Notes: generated from the letters alone by a model not told the origin. Positions 1-6,977 are shown, counted from the first letter of the stretch. The stretch: DNA of 7,129 bases from Promicromonosporaceae bacterium (GCA_009780755.1 WQZL01000131.1:1-7129); one strand, 5' to 3'. Numbers and translations: made by a program.

Positions 1-15
1 CACGCAGTACGCTTG

Positions 16-45
16 TTCGACGTCGAACAAATGTTCGGGTATGGT
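16..45 (+). promoter_or_regulatory. Possible LexA-controlled recA promoter
   Basis: A weak sigma-A-like pair can be drawn: TTCGAC at 16-21 as -35 and TATGGT at 40-45 as -10, separated by 18 bases. The LexA box fills the spacer, so bound LexA would block polymerase, which is the expected geometry for SOS repression. The -10 keeps the TANNNT pattern; the -35 is poor, which is common in actinobacteria. Transcription would begin near 52. This is inference from spacing and position relative to the LexA box. Confidence 0.35.
23..38. promoter_or_regulatory. LexA (SOS) box upstream of recA
   Basis: The sequence TCGAACAAATGTTCGG matches the actinobacterial/Gram-positive SOS box TCGAAC-N4-GTTCGA at 11 of 12 specified positions, the only change being the last base. 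LexA binds such sites as a dimer and represses until RecA filaments stimulate its self-cleavage. It lies about 150 bases upstream of recA, as expected for the upstream SOS promoter of an actinobacterial recA. The left half-site also forms part of a perfect 18-base palindrome at 13-30, which brings in a third half-site GTTCGA at 15-20. Match to consensus is seen directly; LexA binding is inferred. Confidence 0.88.
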
Positions 46-103
46 AATCCACAGACACGGATTCTGGAACCCAATCCACAGGGTGGGGCCGGAGCAGGCG
101 TTC

Positions 104-126
104 GTGTCAGCGGCAGTGGCTACGGT
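104..126 (+). promoter_or_regulatory. RecA-NDp (PafBC-type) DNA-damage promoter of recA
   Basis: GTGTCAGCG (104-112), exactly 8 bases, then TACGGT (121-126) fit the RecA-NDp pattern TTGTCRGTG-N8-TANNNT with two mismatches in the upstream element and a full match in the -10. In mycobacteria this promoter class drives LexA-independent DNA-damage induction and is activated by the PafBC regulator; M. tuberculosis recA has the same order, a LexA-controlled promoter upstream and this type nearer the gene. Transcription would start near 133, about 58 bases before the recA ATG. The motif is visible; PafBC dependence is inferred from family knowledge, and the two mismatches leave some doubt. Confidence 0.6.
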
Positions 127-177
127 AAAAGCATGGCACTGCCTAACCACCTCGGCGTCAACCGGCGCCCCTACCCG

Positions 178-182
178 AAGGA
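178..182 (+). promoter_or_regulatory. Ribosome binding site fixing the recA start
   Basis: AAGGA at 178-182 sits 8 bases before the ATG at 191, good Shine-Dalgarno spacing. The other in-frame ATG at 182 overlaps this element and so could not use it, and the ATG at 41 would add a 50-residue extension unlike any RecA. This site is the main reason for choosing 191. Confidence 0.7.
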
Positions 183-190
183 TGAACATC

Positions 191-1273
191 ATGCCCGCTC
201 TAGCAGATCGTGAAAAGGCCCTAGAAGCCGCCCTGGCTAACATCGACAAAAACTTCGGCAAGGGGTCGGTAATGCGGCTCGGCGAGGAGACCCGCGCCCC
301 CGTCGCAGCCATCCCCACCGGCTCCATCGCCCTCGACGTGGCGCTTGGCATCGGTGGCCTACCCCGCGGCCGCGTTGTTGAGGTATATGGCCCCGAATCA
401 TCGGGTAAGACGACGGTAGCTCTGCACGCGGTGGCTTCCGCTCAGCGTGCTGGCGGCATCGCGGCATTCATCGACGCCGAACACGCGCTCGACCCGGAAT
501 ACGCCAAGAAGCTGGGCGTGGACACCGATGCCCTGCTGGTCTCCCAGCCCGACACCGGCGAACAAGCCCTAGAGATCGCGGACATGCTGATCCGCTCCGG
601 AGCGCTTGACATCATCGTTATTGACTCGGTGGCCGCGCTCGTACCCAAGGCCGAGATTGACGGCGAGATGGGCGACTCCCACGTTGGCTTGCAGGCCCGT
701 CTCATGTCGCAGGCGCTCCGTAAGATCACCGGTGCCCTGAACGCGTCTGGCACCACGGCCATCTTCATCAACCAGCTGCGCGAGAAGATCGGCGTGTTCT
801 TCGGCTCACCGGAGACCACCACGGGCGGCAAGGCGTTGAAGTTCTACGCCTCCGTGCGCCTGGACATTCGCCGCATCGAGACGTTGAAGGAGGGCACCGA
901 CGCCGTCGGTAACCGCACTCGGGTCAAGGTGGTTAAGAACAAGATGGCTCCGCCGTTTAAGCAGGCCGAGTTCGACATTCTCTACGGCGTTGGCATCTCC
1001 CGTGAGGGTTCGCTGATTGACATGGGCGTGGACCACGGCATCGTCCGCAAGTCCGGCTCCTGGTTCACCTACGAGGGCGACCAGCTCGGCCAGGGCAAGG
1101 AAAACGTGCGGAAATTCCTGCGTGACAACCCCGACCTAGCAGCCGAGATCGAAAACAAGATCAAGATCAAGCTTGGAATCATCGCCGCCCCCGAGGGCGA
1201 GCCGGTGGCCGAGGTTGTGGCCAAAGCTCCGGTCGAGAAGGCGCCCGCCGCCGCGAAGGGCAAGAAGGCGTAG
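191..1273 (+). CDS. recA: Recombinase RecA
   Basis: RecA polymerises on single-stranded DNA, carries out ATP-dependent homologous pairing and strand exchange in the cytoplasm, and as a filament triggers LexA self-cleavage. The 360-residue product has all family landmarks: the N-terminal REKALEAAL polymerisation segment with KNFGKGSVMRLGE (about 20-33), Walker A GPESSGKT at 67-74, the catalytic Glu97 in DAEHALDP, Walker B IIVIDS with Asp145, the Gln195 switch in INQLREK, and DNA-binding loop L2 with FGSPETTTGG (204-213). The C-terminal tail (about 333-360) is Ala/Pro/Lys/Glu-rich and ends KGKKA, not the strongly acidic tail of E. coli RecA. Length is normal for actinobacteria and there is no intein. 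The start is set by the AAGGA at 178-182. The gene has two apparent damage-responsive promoters and leads directly into recX. Confidence 0.98.
   Translation: MPALADREKALEAALANIDKNFGKGSVMRLGEETRAPVAAIPTGSIALDVALGIGGLPRGRVVEVYGPESSGKTTVALHAVASAQRAGGIAAFIDAEHALDPEYAKKLGVDTDALLVSQPDTGEQALEIADMLIRSGALDIIVIDSVAALVPKAEIDGEMGDSHVGLQARLMSQALRKITGALNASGTTAIFINQLREKIGVFFGSPETTTGGKALKFYASVRLDIRRIETLKEGTDAVGNRTRVKVVKNKMAPPFKQAEFDILYGVGISREGSLIDMGVDHGIVRKSGSWFTYEGDQLGQGKENVRKFLRDNPDLAAEIENKIKIKLGIIAAPEGEPVAEVVAKAPVEKAPAAAKGKKA
1264..1268 (+). promoter_or_regulatory. Ribosome binding site of recX inside the recA 3' end
   Basis: GAAGG at 1264-1268 lies in the last codons of recA, 10 bases before the ATG at 1279. 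It supports that ATG over the in-frame GTG at 1324, whose nearest GGAGG (around 1299-1303) is about 20 bases away. Ribosomes finishing recA would reach this start, so the two genes are probably translationally coupled. Confidence 0.5.
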
Positions 1274-1278
1274 TTCCG

Positions 1279-1860
1279 ATGGACCCCGCTCATCGACGCG
1301 GAGGCCGGAAACCTCGTAGAACCGTGACCGAGCGCCTCGAAGCTGGGGAGATCACGGTTTACGAGGCAACCGAGCTAACCCGCGAGGCGGTGCTTAACAG
1401 CCTCACCGCCTCAGCCAAGAGTCGCCACGAGTTAGCGCAATCGCTGGCGCGACGGGGCTTTCCCGAATCTGCCGCGCTGACGGTACTCGACCGCTTCGAA
1501 GAGGTGGGCCTGATCGACGATGCCGGATATGCCGATACGCTGGTGCGCACCCGTCATGCCGAGCGTGGCCTAGCCCGGCGAGCCATCGGTCAAGAGCTGC
1601 GACGTCGAGGCATCGATGACGAGGTGGCGGCTGAGGCGCTGGCGCAGGTGGACGATGCGGACGAGCAGGAGTCGGCCGCGCGGTTGGCAGAGAAGCTGAT
1701 TGCTCGCAGCTGCGGTCAGGCTCGCGAGGCCCGCATCCGCAAGGCGGCCTCCGCCCTAGCCCGCAAGGGCTACAGCCCCGGTCTTGCCTTCGCCGCTGTC
1801 AAGAACGCTCTGTCCGCCGAAGGCGAGGAAACCAACGATCTCGATATCGCCGATGGTTGA
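1279..1860 (+). CDS. recX: Recombination regulatory protein RecX
   Basis: RecX binds in the groove of RecA filaments and limits their extension and ATPase and strand-exchange activity. The 193-residue, all-helical product shows the tandem three-helix repeat pattern of the family: SRHELAQSLARRGF with VGLIDDAGYAD (about 48-85), then GLARRAIGQELRRRGIDDEV (97-116), then RIRKAASALARKGYSPGLAFAAV (152-174). The first 20 residues are basic (RRGGRKPRR) and variable, as in other actinobacterial RecX; an acidic tail of about 14 residues closes the protein. The gene begins 5 bases after the recA stop with no terminator between, so it is co-transcribed with recA and shares its damage induction. The start at 1279 is preferred for its GAAGG; a GTG at 1324 would also leave an intact RecX core. 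Confidence 0.95.
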   Translation: MDPAHRRGGRKPRRTVTERLEAGEITVYEATELTREAVLNSLTASAKSRHELAQSLARRGFPESAALTVLDRFEEVGLIDDAGYADTLVRTRHAERGLARRAIGQELRRRGIDDEVAAEALAQVDDADEQESAARLAEKLIARSCGQAREARIRKAASALARKGYSPGLAFAAVKNALSAEGEETNDLDIADG

Positions 1861-1946
1861 GCAGAGAGCGCAGCGACCATGTCGAAATCACCCCATGCGT
1901 CATTCTGCTGTACTCCCTCCCCCATCACGGTGACAAGGTTCACAGA

Positions 1947-1969
1947 TTGTCGGTGGCTCGTTGGACAAT
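1947..1969 (+). promoter_or_regulatory. RecA-NDp (PafBC-type) DNA-damage promoter of lhr
   Basis: TTGTCGGTG (1947-1955), exactly 8 bases, then GACAAT (1964-1969). The upstream element matches TTGTCRGTG at all nine positions; the -10 keeps the A and final T of TANNNT but has G for the first T. No LexA box is visible between recX and lhr, so this points to LexA-independent damage induction of lhr. With the usual 6-8 base gap, transcription would start at about 1976-1977, at the ATG of lhr, giving a leaderless mRNA. The rest of the 1861-1976 gap shows no terminator hairpin, so read-through from recX could add to expression. Confidence 0.65.
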
Positions 1970-1976
1970 GGGAAAC

Positions 1977-4900
1977 ATGGTTCAGCCCCTAGCGCAGTTC
2001 GGCCCCGCCACTCGGTCGTGGTTCGCGGGCGCCTTCGCTGGGCCGACGGCGGCACAGACCGGCGCCTGGGAGGCCATCGATCAAGGCAAACACGCGCTTG
2101 TGGTCGCCCCCACCGGCTCGGGAAAAACCCTGGCGGCATTCCTGTGGGCCATCGACCGCCTCCATCACGAACCCGTACCCGAAGATCGCGTCCGCCGCTG
2201 CCGCGTACTCTACATCTCACCCTTAAAAGCGCTGGCCGCCGATGTGCAACGCAATCTGCGCTCCCCGCTGACTGGTATCAAGCAGGCCGCCGCTCGGGCC
2301 GGTTTAGAAACCCCGGAGATCGTCGTCGGGATGCGCACCGGCGATACCCCGCAGTCCGAGCGCCGTACCTTCGCCACGAAACCACCGGATGTGTTGGTTA
2401 CCACACCCGAATCGCTGTTCTTGATGCTGACCTCCCAGGCCCGCGCCGGGCTTTCGGGAGTCGAAACCGTGATCCTGGACGAGATTCACGCCGTCGCGGG
2501 CACCAAACGCGGCGCCCATCTGGCCCTTAGCCTAGAACGGCTCGATGCGCTGTTGGTGGCGGGCGGCGGCAAGCCCGCCCAACGGGTTGGTCTTTCGGCG
2601 ACTGTTCGCCCCGTAGCAGAGGTGGCGGCCTTCCTCGCCGGGCATCGCGCCCCGGCAGACGGAGGGCGTGAGGTCGCCATCGTGCAGCCGCCCGCCACCA
2701 AGGAGTGGCAGATCGATCTTGTCGTGCCCGTGCCCGACCTAGCCGATCTGGCGGTGATTGCGGATGACACCTCCACCTCGCCCGCCGATGAACTCGATCT
2801 GACCGGCGCCGCCACCGCCCCCCTGAGCCGACGCAACCCCTCCGGCCCCGCAGATGACGCCATTGGCCGGGGAGTCCCAAAACATTCGTCGGTCTGGCCT
2901 CACGTCGAAGAACGCGTGGTCGATCTGGTCACCACGCACCAGTCCACGCTGGTTTTCGCCAATTCGCGACGCGGTGCCGAGCGGCTGACCGCGCGTCTCA
3001 ACGAGCTGTGGGCGCAGCGTCATGGGCATGAAATCGCCGATCAGGGCGCCACCTGGCCGGCGGCCGAGCCGGGCGGATCGGGAACCGCCTCCGGGCTTCC
3101 CCAAGGAACTCCCGTGCGGGCCACCTTCTCCCCCACGGAGCGAATGTGGCTGGTGGATACCGCCGGGGTTTCCCCGGAGGCGCCCGTACTGGCCCGCACC
3201 CACCACGGGTCGATGAGCCGCACCGAGCGCACCCGCACCGAGTCGGAGCTTAAAGAGGGGAAGCTGCCCGCCGTGGTGGCCACCTCATCCCTGGAACTCG
3301 GTATCGACATGGGCGCCGTGGATCTGGTGGTGCAGGTGGGGGCGCCGCCCTCGGTAGCCAGCGGGCTACAGCGGGTGGGTCGCGCCGGTCACCAGGTGGG
3401 GGCGGTCTCCCACGGCGTAATCTTCCCGGTCCATCGCGGTGACCTGGTGCCTTCTACGGTGGTGGCCACCCGGATGCGCGCCGGGGAGATCGAGCCGCTG
3501 CATGTGCCAAGCAATCCGCTCGACGTGCTGGCTCAGCAGGTGGTGGCGGCTCTCGCGCCAGAGGATTGGGATGCCGATGAGTTGTTGGCGACCTTCCGCC
3601 GCGCTCACCCCTTCCGGGGGCTTGGCGTTGCCACTTGGAATGCCGTGCTTGACATGCTGGCGGGCCGTTACCCCTCGGAGGATTTTGCCGATCTGAAGGC
3701 GCGCATAGTCTGGGATCGCGCCACCGGGCAGCTTTCGGCGCGTCCTGGAGCGCTGCGGCTGGCCGCAACCAGCGGCGGCACCATCCCAGATCGTGGACTG
3801 TACGGGGTGTTTCTCGTTGGCGGCGAGGATGGGGCAGAGCAGCGCGGCGGCAAGCGCGTCGGTGAGCTTGACGAGGAACACGTACACGAATCGCGGGTGG
3901 GCGATACATTCATCTTGGGTTCATCGACGTGGCGTATCGAGGAAATCACCCCTGATCGCGTGCTAGTTTCTCCGGCGCCCGGCCTGCCGGGAAGGCTGCC
4001 CTTCTGGAAGGGGGATGCACCGGGACGTCCCGTGACGCTGGGGCGGGCCATTGGAGCCTTCATCCGCACAACCGAGGCCGCGCTGGCTGCCAGCGAGACG
4101 AAGGGCAAGGCCATGTTGCAGGCGGCGGGGCTTGACCCGTGGGCCGCCGATAACCTGGTCGCCTACCTGGCCGAGCAGCGCACGGCGACGGGTCGAGTGC
4201 CCGATGATCGCACCGTGGTGGTCGAGCGGTTCCGCGACGAGCTAGGCGACTGGCGGGTGGTGATCCACTCCCCCTTCGGTGCCCGCATCCATACTCCCTG
4301 GGCGCTGGTGATCGCCGGGCGTCTGCGGGAGCGTTACGGCCTAGATGCGGTGGCGATGCCGATGGACGATGGCATCGTGCTGCGTCTGCCTGGCACCGAT
4401 TGGGAGCTGGAAGAGGCGGATGCCCAGCCGCCGCTTAGCACCGAGGATTTGTTGATAGACCCGGATGACATCGTGCGGCTCGTGCAGGGGGAGCTGGGTA
4501 ATTCGACAATGTTCGCGGCCCGCTTCCGGGAGAGCGCCGCCCGTGCCCTGCTGTTGCCGCGCCGCCGCCCGGATCGCCGCCAGCCCTTGTGGCAGCAGCG
4601 GCAGCGGGCCGCCCAACTGCTCTCGGTGGCCTCGCAGTACCCGGATTTCCCCATCATGTTGGAGGCCGCTCGCGAATGTCTACAAGATGATTTCGACGTG
4701 GCGGCGCTTGGGGCTTTCCTGGCCGACCTGGGGGCCGGGCAGATTCGGCTGATCGAGGTGAATACGCCTAACCCATCACCCTTCGCTCAGTCGCTGCTGT
4801 TCGGGTACAACGCCCACTTCCTTTATGAAGAAGATGCCCCGCTGGCCGAGCGGCGAGCCGCTGCCCTCTCCCTCGACCCCGACCTGCTGGCCGAGCTGTT

Positions 4901-6974
4901 GGGTGAGCAGGGCGCCATCTCGATTGCCGAACTGCTCGATCCGGCGGCCGTCGAGCAGACCGAGGCCGAGTTGCAAGCGCTCGCTCCCAGCCGCCAGGCC
5001 CGCGATGCCGAGACCCTGTGGGACGTGCTGCGCCGCACCGGCCCCCACTCGCTGGCCGCACTGATGGCCCGCACCCAGGAGGCATCGCGCGCCGAGGTGC
5101 CCACCTGGCTAGATTCCCTAGAACGCACCCGCCGAATAATCCGCACCCGCTTCGGTCCCCCGGCGGTTGACTCGCCCCTACCGGTGGCCCCGCCTGTCGA
5201 AACCACCACCGCCGCCTCCGAGCAATACGCCATCATCGAAGACGCTGGCCGCCTGCGCGACGCCCTGGGCGTGGCCCTGCCCGTCGGGGTCCCGGAGGTC
5301 TTCACCGAGCTGCTGCCCGATCCCCTGGGCGACCTGATCCAACGCCACCTGCGCACGCACGGACCAGTCTCCGCTGCCAGCATCGCGGCCCGCTTCGGGT
5401 TGGGCATCGCCGTGGTAACCGCCGCCCTGAACCGGCTCCTGCCCGGCGGCTCGGTGGTGCGCGGCCCGCTACGGCCACCCTCACTGGGCGGCACCGGCGA
5501 CGAGTGGTGCGACGCGAACGTACTCAAACTGCTGCGCCGCCGGTCGCTGGCCGCGCTGCGAGCCGAGGTGGAACCGGTAGAACCCGAGGCCCTGGGCCTG
5601 TTCTTGCCGCGCTGGCAGCAGGTGGGATCGCGGGCCATCGCCCGGGGTATTGACGGCGTGCTGCGTGCCATCGAACAGTTGGCCGGGGCGGCGGTGCCCG
5701 CCAGCGCCCTGGAAAACTTGGTGTTGCCCGCCCGCGTGCCTGATTACGCTCCCGCGCTGCTCGACGAGCTGACCACATCCGGTGAGGTGATCTGGTGCGG
5801 GCATGGCCGCCTGCCGGGTTCGGGTGGGGGTGACGGCATGGTGTCGCTGCATCTGGCGGCCTCGGCTGGGTTGACACTGCGCGACCCCGACCCATTCGAC
5901 GAGGACGGCCCGCTGGACACCGACCTGCATCGGCGGGTGCTTGATCTGCTCGGCAATTCTGGCGGGCACTTCCTGTATCGACTCGCGGAGCTGGCCGAGG
6001 CGTCGCAGGTGGCCACGCTGGATGTGCTGTGGGATTTGGCGTGGGCGGGTTGGGTGACCAATGATTCGCTCGGTGGGCTGCGGACGGCGGTTGGAGCCGG
6101 GGCAGGTGGCGCTCATCGGGCTGCGCGGGCAACGGCTCGGGCGCGGCCAATGCGACCTTCCCGGTTTGGTCTGCTGGCAGGCACTCCGGGCGGCGCAGGT
6201 GGCCAAACTGGTGGCGCTGCCGGTCGGGCGACCTTGCCCACCGGGGTGGGCCGTTGGTCGGCGCTGCCCCCGGTAGAACCGAACCCAACCCTGCGCGCCC
6301 ACGCGTTGACGCAGGTGTTGCTGGAGCGACATGGGGTACTCACGAAGGCCGTTGCCCCATCGGAGGGAATTACCGGCACCTTCCGCCACGTCTACCGGGT
6401 GCTGCGCGAGTTGGAGGAACGCGGTACCGTTCGGCGCGGCTATTTCATTGAAGGGCTGGGCGGCTCGCAATTCGCCCTGCCCGGTGCGGTAGATCAGCTG
6501 CGCACCGATGCCACGGATCGCGAAAATGTCAGGGGCAAGTCCGTTGCTCTGCTGTTAGCCGCCACCGATCCGGCCAACCCGTATGGTGCCGCGCTGGCTT
6601 GGCCAACCTCTCGTCGAGTGAACCCCGCCGAAACCCTTGGGTTGAGTTCTGCCGAAACCAATCATCGTCCAGGCCGTAAGGCCGGGGCGCTGGTGGTGCT
6701 GGTGGATGGCGATCTGACGTTCTACATTGAGCGGGGTGGCAAGACCGTCCTTTCCTTCGGCGGCGAGAGCGATAAGGGGCTGGCGCGGCTAGGTATCGCC
6801 GCCCGCGCGCTAGCGGAGGCAGCCTCGGTGCGGCGGGCTGGCCGGATGCTGTTACAGCGGGTAGATGGCATCCCGGCGCTGACCGCGGCGCGGGAACGAA
6901 CCCCGGCGGCGGCAGCCCTTCTCGATGCCGGGTTTACGGTCACCCCCGGTGGTCTTCGCGTGGCAGGCGGGTGA
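1977..6974 (+). CDS. lhr: ATP-dependent helicase Lhr, full-length with C-terminal extension
   Basis: Lhr is a superfamily 2 enzyme that translocates 3' to 5' on single-stranded DNA and unwinds duplexes, preferring RNA:DNA hybrids in mycobacteria; it serves DNA repair. The 1665-residue product carries motif I APTGSGKT (44-51), Ia YISPLKAL (79-86), RTGDTP (120-125), TTPES (142-146), motif II DEIH (168-171), motif III GLSAT (205-209), motif IV STLVFANSRRG (323-333), HHGS (409-412), motif V TSSLELGID (436-444) and motif VI QRVGRAGH (465-472). Winged-helix and beta-barrel regions follow to about 970, then the roughly 700-residue C-terminal region typical of bacterial Lhr. Known Lhr proteins are about 1,500-1,540 residues; the excess is in loops between motifs III-IV and IV-V and in a Gly/Ala/Arg linker at about 1366-1426. 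The ATG at 1977 is chosen because the -10 at 1964-1969 overlaps the other ATG (1968). A TTG at 1857 overlaps the recX stop but would add 40 residues with no family resemblance. Confidence 0.95.
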   Translation: MVQPLAQFGPATRSWFAGAFAGPTAAQTGAWEAIDQGKHALVVAPTGSGKTLAAFLWAIDRLHHEPVPEDRVRRCRVLYISPLKALAADVQRNLRSPLTGIKQAAARAGLETPEIVVGMRTGDTPQSERRTFATKPPDVLVTTPESLFLMLTSQARAGLSGVETVILDEIHAVAGTKRGAHLALSLERLDALLVAGGGKPAQRVGLSATVRPVAEVAAFLAGHRAPADGGREVAIVQPPATKEWQIDLVVPVPDLADLAVIADDTSTSPADELDLTGAATAPLSRRNPSGPADDAIGRGVPKHSSVWPHVEERVVDLVTTHQSTLVFANSRRGAERLTARLNELWAQRHGHEIADQGATWPAAEPGGSGTASGLPQGTPVRATFSPTERMWLVDTAGVSPEAPVLARTHHGSMSRTERTRTESELKEGKLPAVVATSSLELGIDMGAVDLVVQVGAPPSVASGLQRVGRAGHQVGAVSHGVIFPVHRGDLVPSTVVATRMRAGEIEPLHVPSNPLDVLAQQVVAALAPEDWDADELLATFRRAHPFRGLGVATWNAVLDMLAGRYPSEDFADLKARIVWDRATGQLSARPGALRLAATSGGTIPDRGLYGVFLVGGEDGAEQRGGKRVGELDEEHVHESRVGDTFILGSSTWRIEEITPDRVLVSPAPGLPGRLPFWKGDAPGRPVTLGRAIGAFIRTTEAALAASETKGKAMLQAAGLDPWAADNLVAYLAEQRTATGRVPDDRTVVVERFRDELGDWRVVIHSPFGARIHTPWALVIAGRLRERYGLDAVAMPMDDGIVLRLPGTDWELEEADAQPPLSTEDLLIDPDDIVRLVQGELGNSTMFAARFRESAARALLLPRRRPDRRQPLWQQRQRAAQLLSVASQYPDFPIMLEAARECLQDDFDVAALGAFLADLGAGQIRLIEVNTPNPSPFAQSLLFGYNAHFLYEEDAPLAERRAAALSLDPDLLAELLGEQGAISIAELLDPAAVEQTEAELQALAPSRQARDAETLWDVLRRTGPHSLAALMARTQEASRAEVPTWLDSLERTRRIIRTRFGPPAVDSPLPVAPPVETTTAASEQYAIIEDAGRLRDALGVALPVGVPEVFTELLPDPLGDLIQRHLRTHGPVSAASIAARFGLGIAVVTAALNRLLPGGSVVRGPLRPPSLGGTGDEWCDANVLKLLRRRSLAALRAEVEPVEPEALGLFLPRWQQVGSRAIARGIDGVLRAIEQLAGAAVPASALENLVLPARVPDYAPALLDELTTSGEVIWCGHGRLPGSGGGDGMVSLHLAASAGLTLRDPDPFDEDGPLDTDLHRRVLDLLGNSGGHFLYRLAELAEASQVATLDVLWDLAWAGWVTNDSLGGLRTAVGAGAGGAHRAARATARARPMRPSRFGLLAGTPGGAGGQTGGAAGRATLPTGVGRWSALPPVEPNPTLRAHALTQVLLERHGVLTKAVAPSEGITGTFRHVYRVLRELEERGTVRRGYFIEGLGGSQFALPGAVDQLRTDATDRENVRGKSVALLLAATDPANPYGAALAWPTSRRVNPAETLGLSSAETNHRPGRKAGALVVLVDGDLTFYIERGGKTVLSFGGESDKGLARLGIAARALAEAASVRRAGRMLLQRVDGIPALTAARERTPAAAALLDAGFTVTPGGLRVAGG
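6965..6971 (+). promoter_or_regulatory. Probable ribosome binding site of the nei-like gene
   Basis: AGGCGGG at 6965-6971, in the last codons of lhr, lies 6 bases before the GTG at 6978. It is an imperfect Shine-Dalgarno match but correctly placed, and implies translational coupling to lhr. Confidence 0.4.
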
Positions 6975-6977
6975 CTC

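Noticed and set aside
41..190. N-terminal extension of the recA frame back to an ATG at 41
   Set aside because: The extra 50 residues resemble no RecA, the stretch contains the promoter elements, and a good ribosome binding site serves the ATG at 191.
377..1000. RecA intein, as in M. tuberculosis and M. leprae
   Set aside because: The RecA frame is continuous from Walker A through L2 with no insertion.
1861..1946. Rho-independent terminator between recX and lhr
   Set aside because: No GC-rich stem followed by a T run is visible.
1857..1976. TTG start for lhr overlapping the recX stop (TTGA)
   Set aside because: The overlap looks like translational coupling, but no ribosome binding site precedes it, the added 40 residues do not look like Lhr, and the region holds a promoter match.
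1861..1976. LexA box controlling lhr
   Set aside because: No TCGAAC-N4-GTTCGA-like sequence exists in this gap.
6061..6276. Alternative-frame ORF in the Lhr linker, suggesting a pair of frameshifts
   Set aside because: The main frame keeps RARPMRPSRF-like linker features seen in other Lhr proteins and rejoins GRWSALPP without correction; the alternative frame gives no better family match.
5481..6470. Long minus-strand open frames (up to about 330 codons) opposite lhr and recA
   Set aside because: They mirror coding sequence in GC-rich DNA, have arginine/proline-rich composition without recognisable motifs, and lack plausible starts.
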